Assembly (NCBI RefSeq): GCF_003313325.1
Contig: NZ_QMHQ01000004.1
Coordinates: forward strand, 310,001-374,000
From: Pedobacter namyangjuensis
GTDB lineage: Bacteria > Bacteroidota > Bacteroidia > Sphingobacteriales > Sphingobacteriaceae
Reading direction: 5' to 3'
DNA length: 64,000 bases
The translations under genes were made by a program, and so were the position numbers. Every line of letters begins with the position of its first letter. The first letter of the stretch is position 1. The notes beneath the pieces were generated by a model, which did no database searches, had not been told where the DNA came from, and saw only the letters and a program-made list of their open reading frames with translations. Positions 37,463 through 46,888 of the stretch are shown here, one piece after another.

Positions 37463-38128
37463 ATGAAAAAAATATTATTAATTTGCTTATTAGCATATTT
37501 AGCGCCAGCAGCTGCTCAGGAAAAAATCGATAAGTTATCGAAATCTATAGAGGATAAAAATTTTGCGTTTGTTGTAGATAACGTTAAAACAAAAGGTTCG
37601 AAAGCGGGATATATTTCTGTTACCGGTCCAAACTTATATACAGATGCAAATCCAAGTACTTTGTCTCCAGCGGCAAGCGAGAGGTTGACCAGCCAAACTA
37701 ACATAAACCAGCTAGCTTTTACTTCTGAAAAACAGGAGTATTATAATCGAATTCTAGGCGATGGAAGTTATTTTCCGCCCGGCTATCTTAAATCCAATTT
37801 CAAATCGACTGATTCTACAAAATCTCAGGCAGTTTATTTAATTCAAGACGATCATGAGCTAAAAATTATTACCACGGAAAATCCTAAAAACGTTAAAGAA
37901 ATTTATAAAAGTTCTTTTTTAGCTTTTTCTAATGATGCCTATAAGATAAAATCTTTTAAGAAAAAAAAGGATGGCTACGCAATTGTATATGTTCTAAAAA
38001 CTGGGAACAACACAAGAAAATTGTACTTGAATATTGACAATAACGGTAAAGCTATACTACAAGGTGAACCAAATGGCCAAACCACTACGTATTTTTATGG
38101 TGAAATATTACCAATACTTAAAATTTAA
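37463..38128 (+). CDS. Secreted protein, divergent DUF4251-like N-terminal part
   Basis: 221 residues with a signal peptide (1-18, ending PAAAQ). The start of the mature protein (EDKNFAFVVDNVKTKGSKAG) matches the corresponding part of the DUF4251 protein encoded next, but this copy is longer and diverges after about residue 55. The C-terminal half is a beta-rich segment with Lys-rich KSFKKKKDGYAIVYVLKTG. Function is unknown. A terminator follows at 38165-38202. Confidence 0.78.
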   Translation: MKKILLICLLAYLAPAAAQEKIDKLSKSIEDKNFAFVVDNVKTKGSKAGYISVTGPNLYTDANPSTLSPAASERLTSQTNINQLAFTSEKQEYYNRILGDGSYFPPGYLKSNFKSTDSTKSQAVYLIQDDHELKIITTENPKNVKEIYKSSFLAFSNDAYKIKSFKKKKDGYAIVYVLKTGNNTRKLYLNIDNNGKAILQGEPNGQTTTYFYGEILPILKI

Positions 38129-38164
38129 TTATTTTATGGAATTTAGCTGAAAAGCGAATCATAG

Positions 38165-38202
38165 ATGGGTACAAGGTTTTAAAACTATGTACCCATTTTT
38201 TT
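38165..38202 (+). terminator. Intrinsic terminator
   Basis: Perfect nine-pair stem ATGGGTACA/TGTACCCAT (38165-38173 with 38188-38196) followed by seven T. It lies 36 bases past the stop at 38128 and separates the two DUF4251-like genes. Confidence 0.9.
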
Positions 38203-38229
38203 GTTTAAATTTTAGTTAATCACATCGAT

Positions 38230-38772
38230 ATGAATGAGTTAAAAAGTTTATCAGCGGTAATTCTGTTAGCCATTTCTATAACCGCAAACGCCCAAACCGA
38301 TAAGGCAACTACGAAGCGAATTGTTGATGACAAAAATTTTGTTTTTGTGGCTACATCGGCAATGCCTTTAAATGCCACCGACATTAGCAACGTTTTAAAC
38401 CGAATGCCGGGAAATATGAATACTGGCGGTAATATTAACTTAACGGGAAGTAGTTATGATGTGCGAATAACGGCTGATAGTGTTGTTTCCTATTTACCTT
38501 ACTATGGAAGATCGTTTTCTGCTCCGATTGGTAGAGATGAGAGTGGATTTAGATTTACCTCGAAAAAATTTTCTTACGCTAGTAAAGCAACAAAAAAAGG
38601 CGGCTGGAGCATCACTATAAATTCTAAAGACGTTAAAGATAACGTGAGGATGAATTTAAGTATTACGCAAAGCGGATATGCAACGTTGAATGTTATGAGC
38701 AATAATAAGCAAAGCATTAGTTACAACGGCTATATCAGCGAGCCTAAGGCGAAAGAAGAACCGTCTAAATAA
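38230..38772 (+). CDS. DUF4251 domain-containing secreted protein
   Basis: 180 residues with a signal peptide (about 1-21, ending ANAQ) and one DUF4251 domain (about 30-170): DDKNFVFVATSAMPL, a variable loop, SYDVRITADSVVSYLPYYGR, and GGWSITINSKD. The family is common in Bacteroidota and its role is unknown. It lies after a terminator, so it is transcribed separately from the upstream paralogue, and it faces the glutaminyl cyclase gene with only 2 bases between the stops. Confidence 0.88.
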   Translation: MNELKSLSAVILLAISITANAQTDKATTKRIVDDKNFVFVATSAMPLNATDISNVLNRMPGNMNTGGNINLTGSSYDVRITADSVVSYLPYYGRSFSAPIGRDESGFRFTSKKFSYASKATKKGGWSITINSKDVKDNVRMNLSITQSGYATLNVMSNNKQSISYNGYISEPKAKEEPSK

Positions 38773-38774
38773 CA

Positions 38775-39848
38775 TTATTTGGCCAAAGTTTGATCGATTT
38801 TTATCTCATAAAGCTTTGGCCATTTTTTTCCGGTTACAAAAAGACGATTGGTTTTCGAATCCCAAGCTATACCATTTAATACATTATTTTGCCTTTCGTC
38901 GTCGTCTTTGAAAAAACCTTTTGGCTCAAGCGCAGCTAAATCTATTTTAGCTTCTACCACACCAGAAACTGGATTTATAATTACAATGTTATTAGTTAGG
39001 TACACATTGGCGTAAATTTTACCATTTATATATTCCAATTCATTTAGCCTTTGCACCTCACCCAAATTATCATAAACTTCTATATAACTTTCAACTTCGT
39101 AGGTGCTTGCATTCATCGTCCAAATTTTGTTGCTACCGTCAGAACGTAATAATTTCTTACCATCAAAAGTTAAACCCCAACCCTCTCTACTACTTTGGTA
39201 AGGAAACGTACTTAGCAAATTTAATGTGCTTGCATCATAAACTAAACCAACATTTTCTTGCCACGTTAACACGATGATTTTATCGCCTACTTTAACCGAA
39301 CCTTCTCCAAAATATTTAGGTTCTAACTTGGTACGTTGTATAGTTTTTCCGGTATTTAATTCAACGTACTTTAGTTCAGATTTACCGTAGCTACCTGTGC
39401 TTTCAAGCAACTTTCCATCTACATAGGTTAATCCTTGGGTATAAGCACTAGTATCGTGCGGAAAGGTATTTATTACTTTGTAATTTAAAGCCAGGGGAAC
39501 ATGATTGGTTTTTAAAACGATGTTTGTTATTATGGTATCTCTTTTATCGCCCTGTGCAACAACAGCGCTTAGCGTTCGGTAACCTAAAGACAAATTGCCA
39601 GTACCCAGCAACACAGAATCAGCGTTTGAAGTTTTAGCAACAACTTTATCATCAATAAGGTAAATAACAGAATCTATTTTTTCGCCCTCCGGAATATCTA
39701 GTTTTATGTTAACATCATCGCCAAGAAAAATATTATCGCCCTGCAACGGTTGACTAAAAGAAACTAAAGACTTATCTGTTTTACAAGACGATATGGTTAA
39801 AGCTACAATAAATATAAAAGCTAAGGATAATAATGTTTTGTTATTCAT
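38775..39848 (-). CDS. Glutaminyl-peptide cyclotransferase (glutamine cyclotransferase family)
   Basis: Lipoprotein (lipobox TISSC) with a five-bladed beta-propeller of the plant-type glutaminyl cyclase family, which converts N-terminal Gln to pyroglutamate. Typical text is FPHDTSAYTQGLTYVDGKLLESTG, FGEGSVKVGDKIIVLTWQE, GWGLTFDGKKLLRSDGSNKI and LNGIAWDSKTNRLFVTGKKWP. The longer frame starts at 39902, but MNNKTLLSLAFIFI at 39848 gives a clean signal and overlaps yraN by 8 bases instead of 62, so I choose it (357 residues). Confidence 0.9.
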   Translation of the reverse strand: MNNKTLLSLAFIFIVALTISSCKTDKSLVSFSQPLQGDNIFLGDDVNIKLDIPEGEKIDSVIYLIDDKVVAKTSNADSVLLGTGNLSLGYRTLSAVVAQGDKRDTIITNIVLKTNHVPLALNYKVINTFPHDTSAYTQGLTYVDGKLLESTGSYGKSELKYVELNTGKTIQRTKLEPKYFGEGSVKVGDKIIVLTWQENVGLVYDASTLNLLSTFPYQSSREGWGLTFDGKKLLRSDGSNKIWTMNASTYEVESYIEVYDNLGEVQRLNELEYINGKIYANVYLTNNIVIINPVSGVVEAKIDLAALEPKGFFKDDDERQNNVLNGIAWDSKTNRLFVTGKKWPKLYEIKIDQTLAK

Positions 39849-40206
39849 AAGGCCAAAATGCGTCTTCAATATGATTAATTCTATAGTTGTTCTGCTTATC
39901 AAAAAGCACCGAAATTATGTCAAAACGTATTTCGCCTTGATGATTCATGATCGCTATATATTCCGCAGCCGCAGTTTCTAGTAAATGTTGTTTTGCTATA
40001 CTTACAAATTCTTCTGGTTGCCCGAAAATAACGGATGTTCTACTTTTTACTTCAACAAAAACAATCTGTTTGTTAATGTAAGCAATCAAATCTACTTCGG
40101 CTTTGCCATAACACCAATTTTCATCTAAAATTTCGTAACCTTTAGCAACCAAAAAAGCACTTGCTAGTTGCTCTCCTTGTTTACCTAAATCGTTGTGTTG
40201 TGCCAT
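39841..40206 (-). CDS. yraN: YraN/UPF0102-family endonuclease-like protein
   Basis: 121-residue cytoplasmic protein with a restriction-endonuclease-like fold. The core motif is seen as AEVDLIAYINKQIVFVEVKSR (D, then ExK), preceded by GKQGEQLASAFLVAKGYEIL. The role is not settled; a link to recombination or DNA processing has been proposed. It lies 52 bases after dnaG and overlaps the cyclase gene. Confidence 0.93.
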   Translation of the reverse strand: MAQHNDLGKQGEQLASAFLVAKGYEILDENWCYGKAEVDLIAYINKQIVFVEVKSRTSVIFGQPEEFVSIAKQHLLETAAAEYIAIMNHQGEIRFDIISVLFDKQNNYRINHIEDAFWPYE

Positions 40207-40258
40207 TTTGTTACATTTTTTTTCGAAAGATGGATTTATAACCTACAATATTTTCGCT

Positions 40259-42217
40259 CTATTTCACAATTACTGAACCTAAAAATTTGTTAATTTCTCG
40301 TTCTACGTTTTTTATGAAAGAGTATCGTTGCAGTAAAATATCTTGGTTGGTTGCGTCGGTTTCGGTTTTAATCTCTTGAAGCAAATCAAGTAAAATTCTG
40401 TCAACCTTGCGTTTTTTTAAGTGATACAAACCACCTAAAATAGTTGCTTTTAGGTTTACGGTTTCATCTCTTACGTAAATATTATGCTTATTGTACCAAT
40501 TTTCGCTTAAACTGTATGGAGATGTACTTAACGTAATCGCCAAATCGGCAATATCTCTATCCTGACTTTTTATAAACTGGTTTGCAGTTGGCAATTGACC
40601 ATTTTCTATTTCAATTCTATAGTGGTCGATAATTTTTTTGCAAAGCTTATTTTCGAATGTAACATCGGTTAAGTTCTGCATAATAAAAGAGCCAATGTAC
40701 ATGTTATCGATCTTGTCCCAGCTTACCAGCTCGTGGCCGAAAGCCAATAAAAGCCTAACAATTTCCTGTTCCTGCAAATCGTCGTTAGCAACCTTGCTTT
40801 CGGTAACTAAGGTTTCACCAGCTGGCGACGCCTGATCATCAAAAAGATTATCAGGTGGCATATCAGGATGATGCGATGGTTGGCTTCTGCTAGGCGTACT
40901 CGCTTTTTTCAGCTTTGCTGCACGCATGGTGTTTAGCTCGCTCAGCAAAACGCGTTCTTCTATCTGCAACAAGCTGCTGCACTCGCGAATAAAAACTGAA
41001 GCTTTTATATTATCTGGAATTTTAGCAATACTTTCTACAATATCTCTAATAATGCCAGCTCTTTTTAACGGGTCATTTCCAGCATCCGCCAGTAAAATAT
41101 TTGCTTTATATAAAATAAAGTCTTTTCTGTTTTCCTCTACATAAGTTTTAAATGCGCCGGCACCAACTTTATGCATGTAAGAATCGGGATCATCGCCTTG
41201 CGGAAAAGAAACTACTTTTACATTAAGTCCTTCCTCCAAAATCATATCCAACCCACGCAACGAAGCTTTAATACCTGCAGCATCGCCATCATAAAGTATG
41301 GTTACATTTTGCGTAAAACGACCAATTAGTCGAATTTGTTCTATTGTTAAAGAAGTTCCAGACGAAGCAACAACATTCTCGATATTGGCTTGGTGCACCG
41401 AAAGTACATCGGCATAACCTTCTACCAAATAACAATTATCTAAATCGCGAATGGCTTTTTTGGCATGGAACAAACCATATAGAACATTAGATTTATGGTA
41501 AATATCGCTCTCTGGCGAGTTTACATACTTGGGTACGTTTTTATCGGTTTTTAACGTTCGGCCTCCAAAACCAATTACCCTACCCGTAAAGTTATGAATA
41601 GGAAACATTACCCTGCCACGAAACCTGTCGTACAGTTTGCCTTTATCATTTCTAATGGCTAAACCTGTTTTTTCCAGGTATTCTTCGGCATGCTTATTTT
41701 TTACGGCATCTAGCGTAAGTGCATCCCAAACATCGGGCGAGTAGCCCAAGTTAAATTTTTTGATGATGTCTTCCCTAAAGCCACGCTCTTTAAAATAGCT
41801 TAGGCCAATGGCTTTACCCTCGCTACTATTCCACAGTTGATCTTCGAAAAAATTTGCAGCAAATGCTGAAACGATATACAAACTTTCGCGAGCATTTTGT
41901 GCTTCAACGTCTTGTACACTTTCTACTGTTTCCTCAACCTCGATATTATACTTATTGGCTAAAAACTTAAGCGCTTCTGGATACGAATATTTCTCGTGAT
42001 CCATAACAAAACGCACCGAGTCGCCACCTTTACCGCAACCAAAACACTTGTAAATGCCTTTGTTTACCGAAACGTGAAAAGAGGGTGTTTTTTCGCCATG
42101 AAACGGGCAGTTACCAATTAAACTTGTTCCCCGCTTTTTTAGGTGTACAAAATCGCCAACTACCTCCTCTATACGGGCAGTTTCCATTATTTTGTCTATC
42201 GTTTCGCGGTTTATCAT
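40259..42217 (-). CDS. dnaG: DNA primase
   Basis: Makes RNA primers for replication. The N-terminal CHC2 zinc finger is CPFHGEKTPSFHVSVN then KCFGCGKGGD. The catalytic TOPRIM core (about 255-345) has YLVEGYADVLSVHQ, SSGTSLT and LYDGDAAGIKA. The C-terminal DnaB-interaction part (about 480-650) is preceded by a Pro/Ser-rich linker. The frame opens with a TTG at 42226, but the ATG at 42217 (MINRETIDKIM), with GAGGGG just upstream, is the better start (652 residues). yraN follows. Confidence 0.97.
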   Translation of the reverse strand: MINRETIDKIMETARIEEVVGDFVHLKKRGTSLIGNCPFHGEKTPSFHVSVNKGIYKCFGCGKGGDSVRFVMDHEKYSYPEALKFLANKYNIEVEETVESVQDVEAQNARESLYIVSAFAANFFEDQLWNSSEGKAIGLSYFKERGFREDIIKKFNLGYSPDVWDALTLDAVKNKHAEEYLEKTGLAIRNDKGKLYDRFRGRVMFPIHNFTGRVIGFGGRTLKTDKNVPKYVNSPESDIYHKSNVLYGLFHAKKAIRDLDNCYLVEGYADVLSVHQANIENVVASSGTSLTIEQIRLIGRFTQNVTILYDGDAAGIKASLRGLDMILEEGLNVKVVSFPQGDDPDSYMHKVGAGAFKTYVEENRKDFILYKANILLADAGNDPLKRAGIIRDIVESIAKIPDNIKASVFIRECSSLLQIEERVLLSELNTMRAAKLKKASTPSRSQPSHHPDMPPDNLFDDQASPAGETLVTESKVANDDLQEQEIVRLLLAFGHELVSWDKIDNMYIGSFIMQNLTDVTFENKLCKKIIDHYRIEIENGQLPTANQFIKSQDRDIADLAITLSTSPYSLSENWYNKHNIYVRDETVNLKATILGGLYHLKKRKVDRILLDLLQEIKTETDATNQDILLQRYSFIKNVEREINKFLGSVIVK

Positions 42218-42292
42218 ACCCCTCAATCCCCTAAAGAGGACTTCAATTTTCTATGGTTAAACTAATTTAATTCTAATTCCCAATTCAGGAGG

Positions 42293-42964
42293 TTAGGGGG
42301 TTTTTATAAAAGGCAACATGGTATCGGCTACCAGTTTATTACCCACATCATTTAGGTGAACTCTATCGGTGGTTAAAATTCCTTTTTCCTTATCTTCCGG
42401 ATTGTTTGTAGCAAGATAATCAACAAATGCTTTTCTTAAATCGCACAGCGGAAGATTGTTTTTTGCAGCTAACTCTCTTATACCTTTTGCGTAAAAGTTT
42501 AAGTCGCCATCAACTTCGTTGGTATTGTCTTTTTTCTCGCCAATTACCGTTGGCGTACACAATACAACTTTACTGCCGCCAGCTTGAATTTTGTTTATTA
42601 ACGCTTGATAGAATTTAATGTATTTATCGTAATCGGTACCCGTTCTTGCACCTAATTTATGCCAAACGTCATTAATGCCAACATAAATAAAAACCAAGTC
42701 GGGCTTTTTGCTTAGCACATCATCTTCCATCCTTAAATAAAGATCGTAAACTTTGTTACCGCCAATTCCCGCTCCAGATAGTTGAAACTTTGAAGAATCT
42801 AATTGTTTTTTTAGCTGATTGATGTAGCCGTTTCCGTTTACACCAGCTTGGGTAATCGAGTCGCCAAAGAAAATTACTTTTTTTGGTTTAGGTTTCATCG
42901 CTATGCTTAAAATTAATACTGCCGAAACGGCAAGAAGAGTAATTGATTTGATATACGCGTTCAT
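42293..42964 (-). CDS. SGNH/GDSL-family lipase or esterase
   Basis: 223-residue exported hydrolase (hydrophobic signal 5-22). Block I is FFGDSITQAG with nucleophile Ser36, block III GINDVWH, and block V TDRVHLND with the catalytic Asp and His. Such enzymes deacetylate sugars or hydrolyse lipids. It starts 2 bases after the beta-lactamase-like gene, so the two are co-expressed and may act in the same envelope process. No close relative of known substrate can be named from sequence. Confidence 0.9.
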   Translation of the reverse strand: MNAYIKSITLLAVSAVLILSIAMKPKPKKVIFFGDSITQAGVNGNGYINQLKKQLDSSKFQLSGAGIGGNKVYDLYLRMEDDVLSKKPDLVFIYVGINDVWHKLGARTGTDYDKYIKFYQALINKIQAGGSKVVLCTPTVIGEKKDNTNEVDGDLNFYAKGIRELAAKNNLPLCDLRKAFVDYLATNNPEDKEKGILTTDRVHLNDVGNKLVADTMLPFIKTP

Positions 42965-42966
42965 AA

Positions 42967-44538
42967 CTATTTTTTTGGTTCAGTAATTTTAAAATCTAAA
43001 TCTTGAAAATCGAAACTAAAATCTGTTAGTGGCGATACAGCTTCAATTTTAAAGCCATCGGCTTTGCCTTGGTTGTTTAATGTAAAGTTAACAAATGCAT
43101 CAGCATCTAAACTTCTGTCGTACCATTTAACAATAAACGTATTGCCTTTATAAAAAGTCATATCGCCTTTAAGCTTAGGCGAGTTTTTTGCCTGAAAATG
43201 CATTTTACCATTTCTCTCACTAATGGTAACATCACCAAACCACGCATCCTTATAAGTTGCATAAAAGTTTTTAACGTCTGGCTTAACCGTGCTTGCTTTT
43301 TGAGTTGCTTCTATATCAGTCCAAACTTTTGCCACAATTTCATCTGCCTGCTTTTCGTTTTTTAACCGGTTATCGTTGTAGGTTTTAATCCTATCCATAC
43401 CTGTTATACCTAAGTAACCATCTTTTATAGAATTGGTAATGGAATTAAAAGCTGCACCAGATTGTTGGTTAGTTAACACGATTATACCCAACTTTAGTTC
43501 GGGCAAAATAGTAACCTGTGTTACAATACCTGATAAACCACCAGTATGCGTAGCTTGGAACTTTCCGTTTACATTGCTTAAAAACCAACCTAAACCATAA
43601 CTGCTAAAACTAGATGGATTACCGCCTGCAATAATGGTTTGCGGTGTCCAAAGCTCGCGGTGCACCGCCGGACTAAACAACTGCTTGTCTAACTTTTCTC
43701 CGTATTTTCCTGCGTTAATCATCGTAATTACCCACTTACTCATATCGGTAACGTTCGAATAAACACCACCTGCAGCGTTAGCAATTTCGCCAAAGCTTAA
43801 ACCAACCGGCAACAATTTCCCTTGGTAAGGTGCATGTCCATCTATCACGTTAGTTTTATCTTTTAAACGATACCACGATGCTGCCGTTTTAGACATCGCC
43901 AATGGCTTAAATATTCTCGTTTCAATAAATTCGTCATAGGTAACACCAGATGCTCTCGCTACAACTTCGCCAGCAACGATGTAAAGCAGGTTGTCGTAAT
44001 CGTACTTTGTACGGAAAGAGGAAACAGGTTTTAGAAATCTAAGGTTATGAATTAGTTGGCTTTTGGTTACAGTTGATGAATCTGGCCAAATCATTAAATC
44101 GCCAGCACCTAATCCTAAACCACTACGGTGCGTTAGTAAATCCCTAACGGTAAATTCACTTGTCACAAACGCATCGTACATTTTAAACTCCGGAATTACG
44201 TCAGTTACCTTCGTATCCCATGTAATCTTTTTCTCGTCAACCAACATACCCAAAGCGGCAGCCGTCATTGCTTTTGTATTAGATGCCACACCAAAAAGCG
44301 TATTTTCATCAACCTTTAAATTAGTTTTAATAGAGCGAACGCCGTAACCTTTGCTATGAATTACTTTGCCGTCTTTTACCACAGCTACCGCTATGCCGGG
44401 CACATTAAAGGTGCTTAACGTTTTTTCGGCAACGCTATCTATTTGTTTTGAAGATAATATTTGGGCGCTTAAACCAGTTGAGGCTAACAACAAGGCAATA
44501 AAGCCGAGCTTAGTTTTTAAGCTAGAGATTACATACAT
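42967..44538 (-). CDS. Serine hydrolase, class C beta-lactamase/penicillin-binding-protein fold
   Basis: 523-residue secreted enzyme with a signal peptide (about 1-26, ending LSAQ). The SxxK motif is ASNTKAM (Ser86, Lys89), the Y-x-N equivalent is in KYDYDNLLY, and the third box is HTGGLSG. A C-terminal beta domain (about 415-520) of the DUF3471 type follows. Such proteins can be D-amino-acid peptidases, esterases or carboxypeptidases; a true beta-lactamase is less likely. The SGNH hydrolase gene follows directly. Confidence 0.91.
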   Translation of the reverse strand: MYVISSLKTKLGFIALLLASTGLSAQILSSKQIDSVAEKTLSTFNVPGIAVAVVKDGKVIHSKGYGVRSIKTNLKVDENTLFGVASNTKAMTAAALGMLVDEKKITWDTKVTDVIPEFKMYDAFVTSEFTVRDLLTHRSGLGLGAGDLMIWPDSSTVTKSQLIHNLRFLKPVSSFRTKYDYDNLLYIVAGEVVARASGVTYDEFIETRIFKPLAMSKTAASWYRLKDKTNVIDGHAPYQGKLLPVGLSFGEIANAAGGVYSNVTDMSKWVITMINAGKYGEKLDKQLFSPAVHRELWTPQTIIAGGNPSSFSSYGLGWFLSNVNGKFQATHTGGLSGIVTQVTILPELKLGIIVLTNQQSGAAFNSITNSIKDGYLGITGMDRIKTYNDNRLKNEKQADEIVAKVWTDIEATQKASTVKPDVKNFYATYKDAWFGDVTISERNGKMHFQAKNSPKLKGDMTFYKGNTFIVKWYDRSLDADAFVNFTLNNQGKADGFKIEAVSPLTDFSFDFQDLDFKITEPKK

Positions 44539-44617
44539 AGAATGAATTTTAAAGCTGTTAAAGATAAGAATCTTTTCAGTTTTACAAGTTTGATTTTGGC
44601 ATTGCGAGAAAGCTGGC

Positions 44618-45562
44618 TTACTTACCTTTTGCTAGTTTATAATCTTTGTGTACTACGAGAAAACTTGCTCTTTCTTCTTTTTTAAGTGGATAATCCCAAT
44701 TACCTTGATAAGTGATTTTAGTTGGCAATTTAACTTCGTTAAAATAGCTCATTTCTATATTCATCTGCACATCGAAATCGAACAGCATATTACTATACTT
44801 CATATCTACGTATCTACCTAAAATCTCGAAAGTGCGCATATCAAAAATCGTTACCAATTCCTTAATCATCAAACCATCTTTTGTCCATTTACTTAAATCC
44901 GGTTTTACCGAAACTTTAAAATGATAAACCGGAATGGAATCTAAATACGTTCCCTTGTAAAAGGTGTAATCGTAATTTTGGCGCATATTAGCGGTAAAAA
45001 TCTGTGTTTTATTACCAATAAAAGGTAGCCCTTTGATGGGCCTTCCGGGATTAAAAATTAAGGTTTTTAACTTGTCTTTATAACTTTCGTTGCTACCGCC
45101 TTTACCGTCGCTACTTGGTGCATTAGGCACAAAATCGGTATTGTAGGCATTCATAAAGATATAGTCGAACATTTCTACAGTATAAAGCTGATATTTGCCA
45201 TTCTTTTTGTAAACCTTGCCATTATCTTCTTTAACAAGATATTCCATTTTGTATGGCCCATCGTTGTTATGTTTTATTTTACGATAAACTTTTCCATCAA
45301 CTTTGTTCTTTTTATCATAGGTATAAATTCTATTTTCGGCTATAAAGCTATATTTTTTCATATTCCGAAAAGCCTGATAAAAACTGGTATCATTTATTAT
45401 GGCGTTGATAAAAGTCTCAATACCGAATTTCTGCGCTTTAATGTTCACCACAGAATCTAACTGAATGGTTTTTATGGTATCAGGATTAAAACGTATAGTT
45501 TCCTGACTATTAGCATTTAAGAACAGTGCTACAATAGATATAATTAGAATTAGTTTTTTCAT
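44618..45562 (-). CDS. Secreted protein of unknown function
   Basis: 314 residues with a signal peptide (1-19, ending NANSQ). It contains a Tyr-rich beta region (YSFIAENRIYTYDKKNKVDG), a loop with NPGRPIKGLPFIGNKTQIF, and a C-terminal beta half (PVYHFKVSVKPDLS.. KDGLMIKELVTIFDMRTFEI) resembling the outer part of proteins with a carboxypeptidase-like regulatory domain. I do not recognise the family. It is isolated by gaps of 70-80 bases. Confidence 0.8.
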   Translation of the reverse strand: MKKLILIISIVALFLNANSQETIRFNPDTIKTIQLDSVVNIKAQKFGIETFINAIINDTSFYQAFRNMKKYSFIAENRIYTYDKKNKVDGKVYRKIKHNNDGPYKMEYLVKEDNGKVYKKNGKYQLYTVEMFDYIFMNAYNTDFVPNAPSSDGKGGSNESYKDKLKTLIFNPGRPIKGLPFIGNKTQIFTANMRQNYDYTFYKGTYLDSIPVYHFKVSVKPDLSKWTKDGLMIKELVTIFDMRTFEILGRYVDMKYSNMLFDFDVQMNIEMSYFNEVKLPTKITYQGNWDYPLKKEERASFLVVHKDYKLAKGK

Positions 45563-45634
45563 TAATCTTTAGAAAGAGTTTAAAGTTTAGCGTTTAAAGT
45601 GGAAAATAAAACCTTTCTATTTTCTACTTACTAC

Positions 45635-46819
45635 TTAATTCCCTAATTGTTTTAACGCGATGTAAGCCATCAAACCGGTCGAGGTTCTCAACGCATCTTC
45701 GTCAATATCAAAGTTTGGAGTATGTACAGAATAGGTTGTACCTTTTTCTGCGTTGCCGGTACCCAATCTGTAAAAACAGGCATCGGTAACTTGAGAGTAA
45801 TACGCAAAATCTTCGGCTGCCATCCAAATATCTAAATCAATAACGTTTTCCTTACCTAAATAGTCTTCAGCAAAAAAACGGGCATTTGCTGTTAATTTTT
45901 CTTCGTTAATTAAAAAGGGGTAGCCATGGGCGATTTTAAAATCACAAGTTCCACCCATACTTTCGGCAATTCCTTCGGCCATTTTTTTCATTAAACGATG
46001 AGCTTCTTTTCGCCATTCTTCATTTAGTGTTCTAAAGGTACCTTCCAATTTTACCTCGTTAGGAATGATGTTGGTTGCTCCGTTTGCATTCATCTTACCG
46101 AATGATAAAACAGAGGGTAAACGCGGATCAGCATTTCTGCTTACAATTTGTTGCAAAGCGACGATAATATGAGCCGTTATTAAAACCGGATCTATGTTTT
46201 GGTGAGGTTGTGCACCATGACCACCTTTACCATGAACAGTTACATAAAGTTCGTCGGTAGAAGCCATGTAAATTCCCGATCTGAAACCAACTTTACCTGT
46301 TTCTATTAACGGCATTACATGCTGACCAATAATAGCCTGTGGTTTCGGATTTTCTAATACGCCTTCCTTAATCATGATACTTGCGCCCCCTGGCAATAAT
46401 TCTTCTGCGGGCTGAAAAACCAATTTAACGGTTCCGGCAAACTCTTGCTTTAACTGATTTAAAATATAGGCGGTACCTAATAACGAAGAGCTATGCACAT
46501 CATGACCGCAGGCGTGCATTACACCTTGGTTTTTAGATTTGTATGGTTTATCATTTGCTTCCAAAATTGGTAATGCATCCATATCGGCACGCAAAGCGAT
46601 GATTTTATCAGAAGGAATGGCGCCCTTGATTAAACCAACCACACCCGTGTTAGCCATTTCGGTAAATTCAATACCCCATGCTGTAAGCTTTTCTTTTATA
46701 AAAGCTGATGTCTCAAACTCTTTAAATGAAAGTTCTGGGTTTGCGTGTATATGGTGTCGATAGCCAATTACATCATCGTAAATTTTAGCAGCTAGGTCTT
46801 GTATTTTATCTTTAATCAT
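45635..46819 (-). CDS. M20-family amidohydrolase (cytoplasmic)
   Basis: 394-residue amidohydrolase without signal peptide. Metal sites are MHACGHDVHSSSLLGTA, FQPAEELLPGG, GQHVMPL and AEDFAYY with the C-terminal His (SVHTPNF). The lid domain spans about 185-300 (GHGAQPHQNIDPVL). Likely substrates are N-acyl amino acids or hippurate-like compounds. It shares the same plan as the exported paralogue at 33755-35059 but is not its near copy. Confidence 0.94.
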   Translation of the reverse strand: MIKDKIQDLAAKIYDDVIGYRHHIHANPELSFKEFETSAFIKEKLTAWGIEFTEMANTGVVGLIKGAIPSDKIIALRADMDALPILEANDKPYKSKNQGVMHACGHDVHSSSLLGTAYILNQLKQEFAGTVKLVFQPAEELLPGGASIMIKEGVLENPKPQAIIGQHVMPLIETGKVGFRSGIYMASTDELYVTVHGKGGHGAQPHQNIDPVLITAHIIVALQQIVSRNADPRLPSVLSFGKMNANGATNIIPNEVKLEGTFRTLNEEWRKEAHRLMKKMAEGIAESMGGTCDFKIAHGYPFLINEEKLTANARFFAEDYLGKENVIDLDIWMAAEDFAYYSQVTDACFYRLGTGNAEKGTTYSVHTPNFDIDEDALRTSTGLMAYIALKQLGN

Positions 46820-46888
46820 TTGTGTTGATGTGGGAAGGTTAATCGTTTAGTTTTTTCGGTTACGGTTTTGAAAACTGACAGCCGTTAA

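Noticed and set aside
42218..42300. Inverted G/C-rich text flanking the dnaG start as a mobile-element end
   Set aside because: The arms are imperfect, overlap the dnaG ribosome binding site and could be chance or a minor intergenic repeat.
44590..44615. GGCATTGCGAGAAAGC as a second copy of the 25.8 kb repeat
   Set aside because: Only about 11 bases match, so it is noted there but not called.
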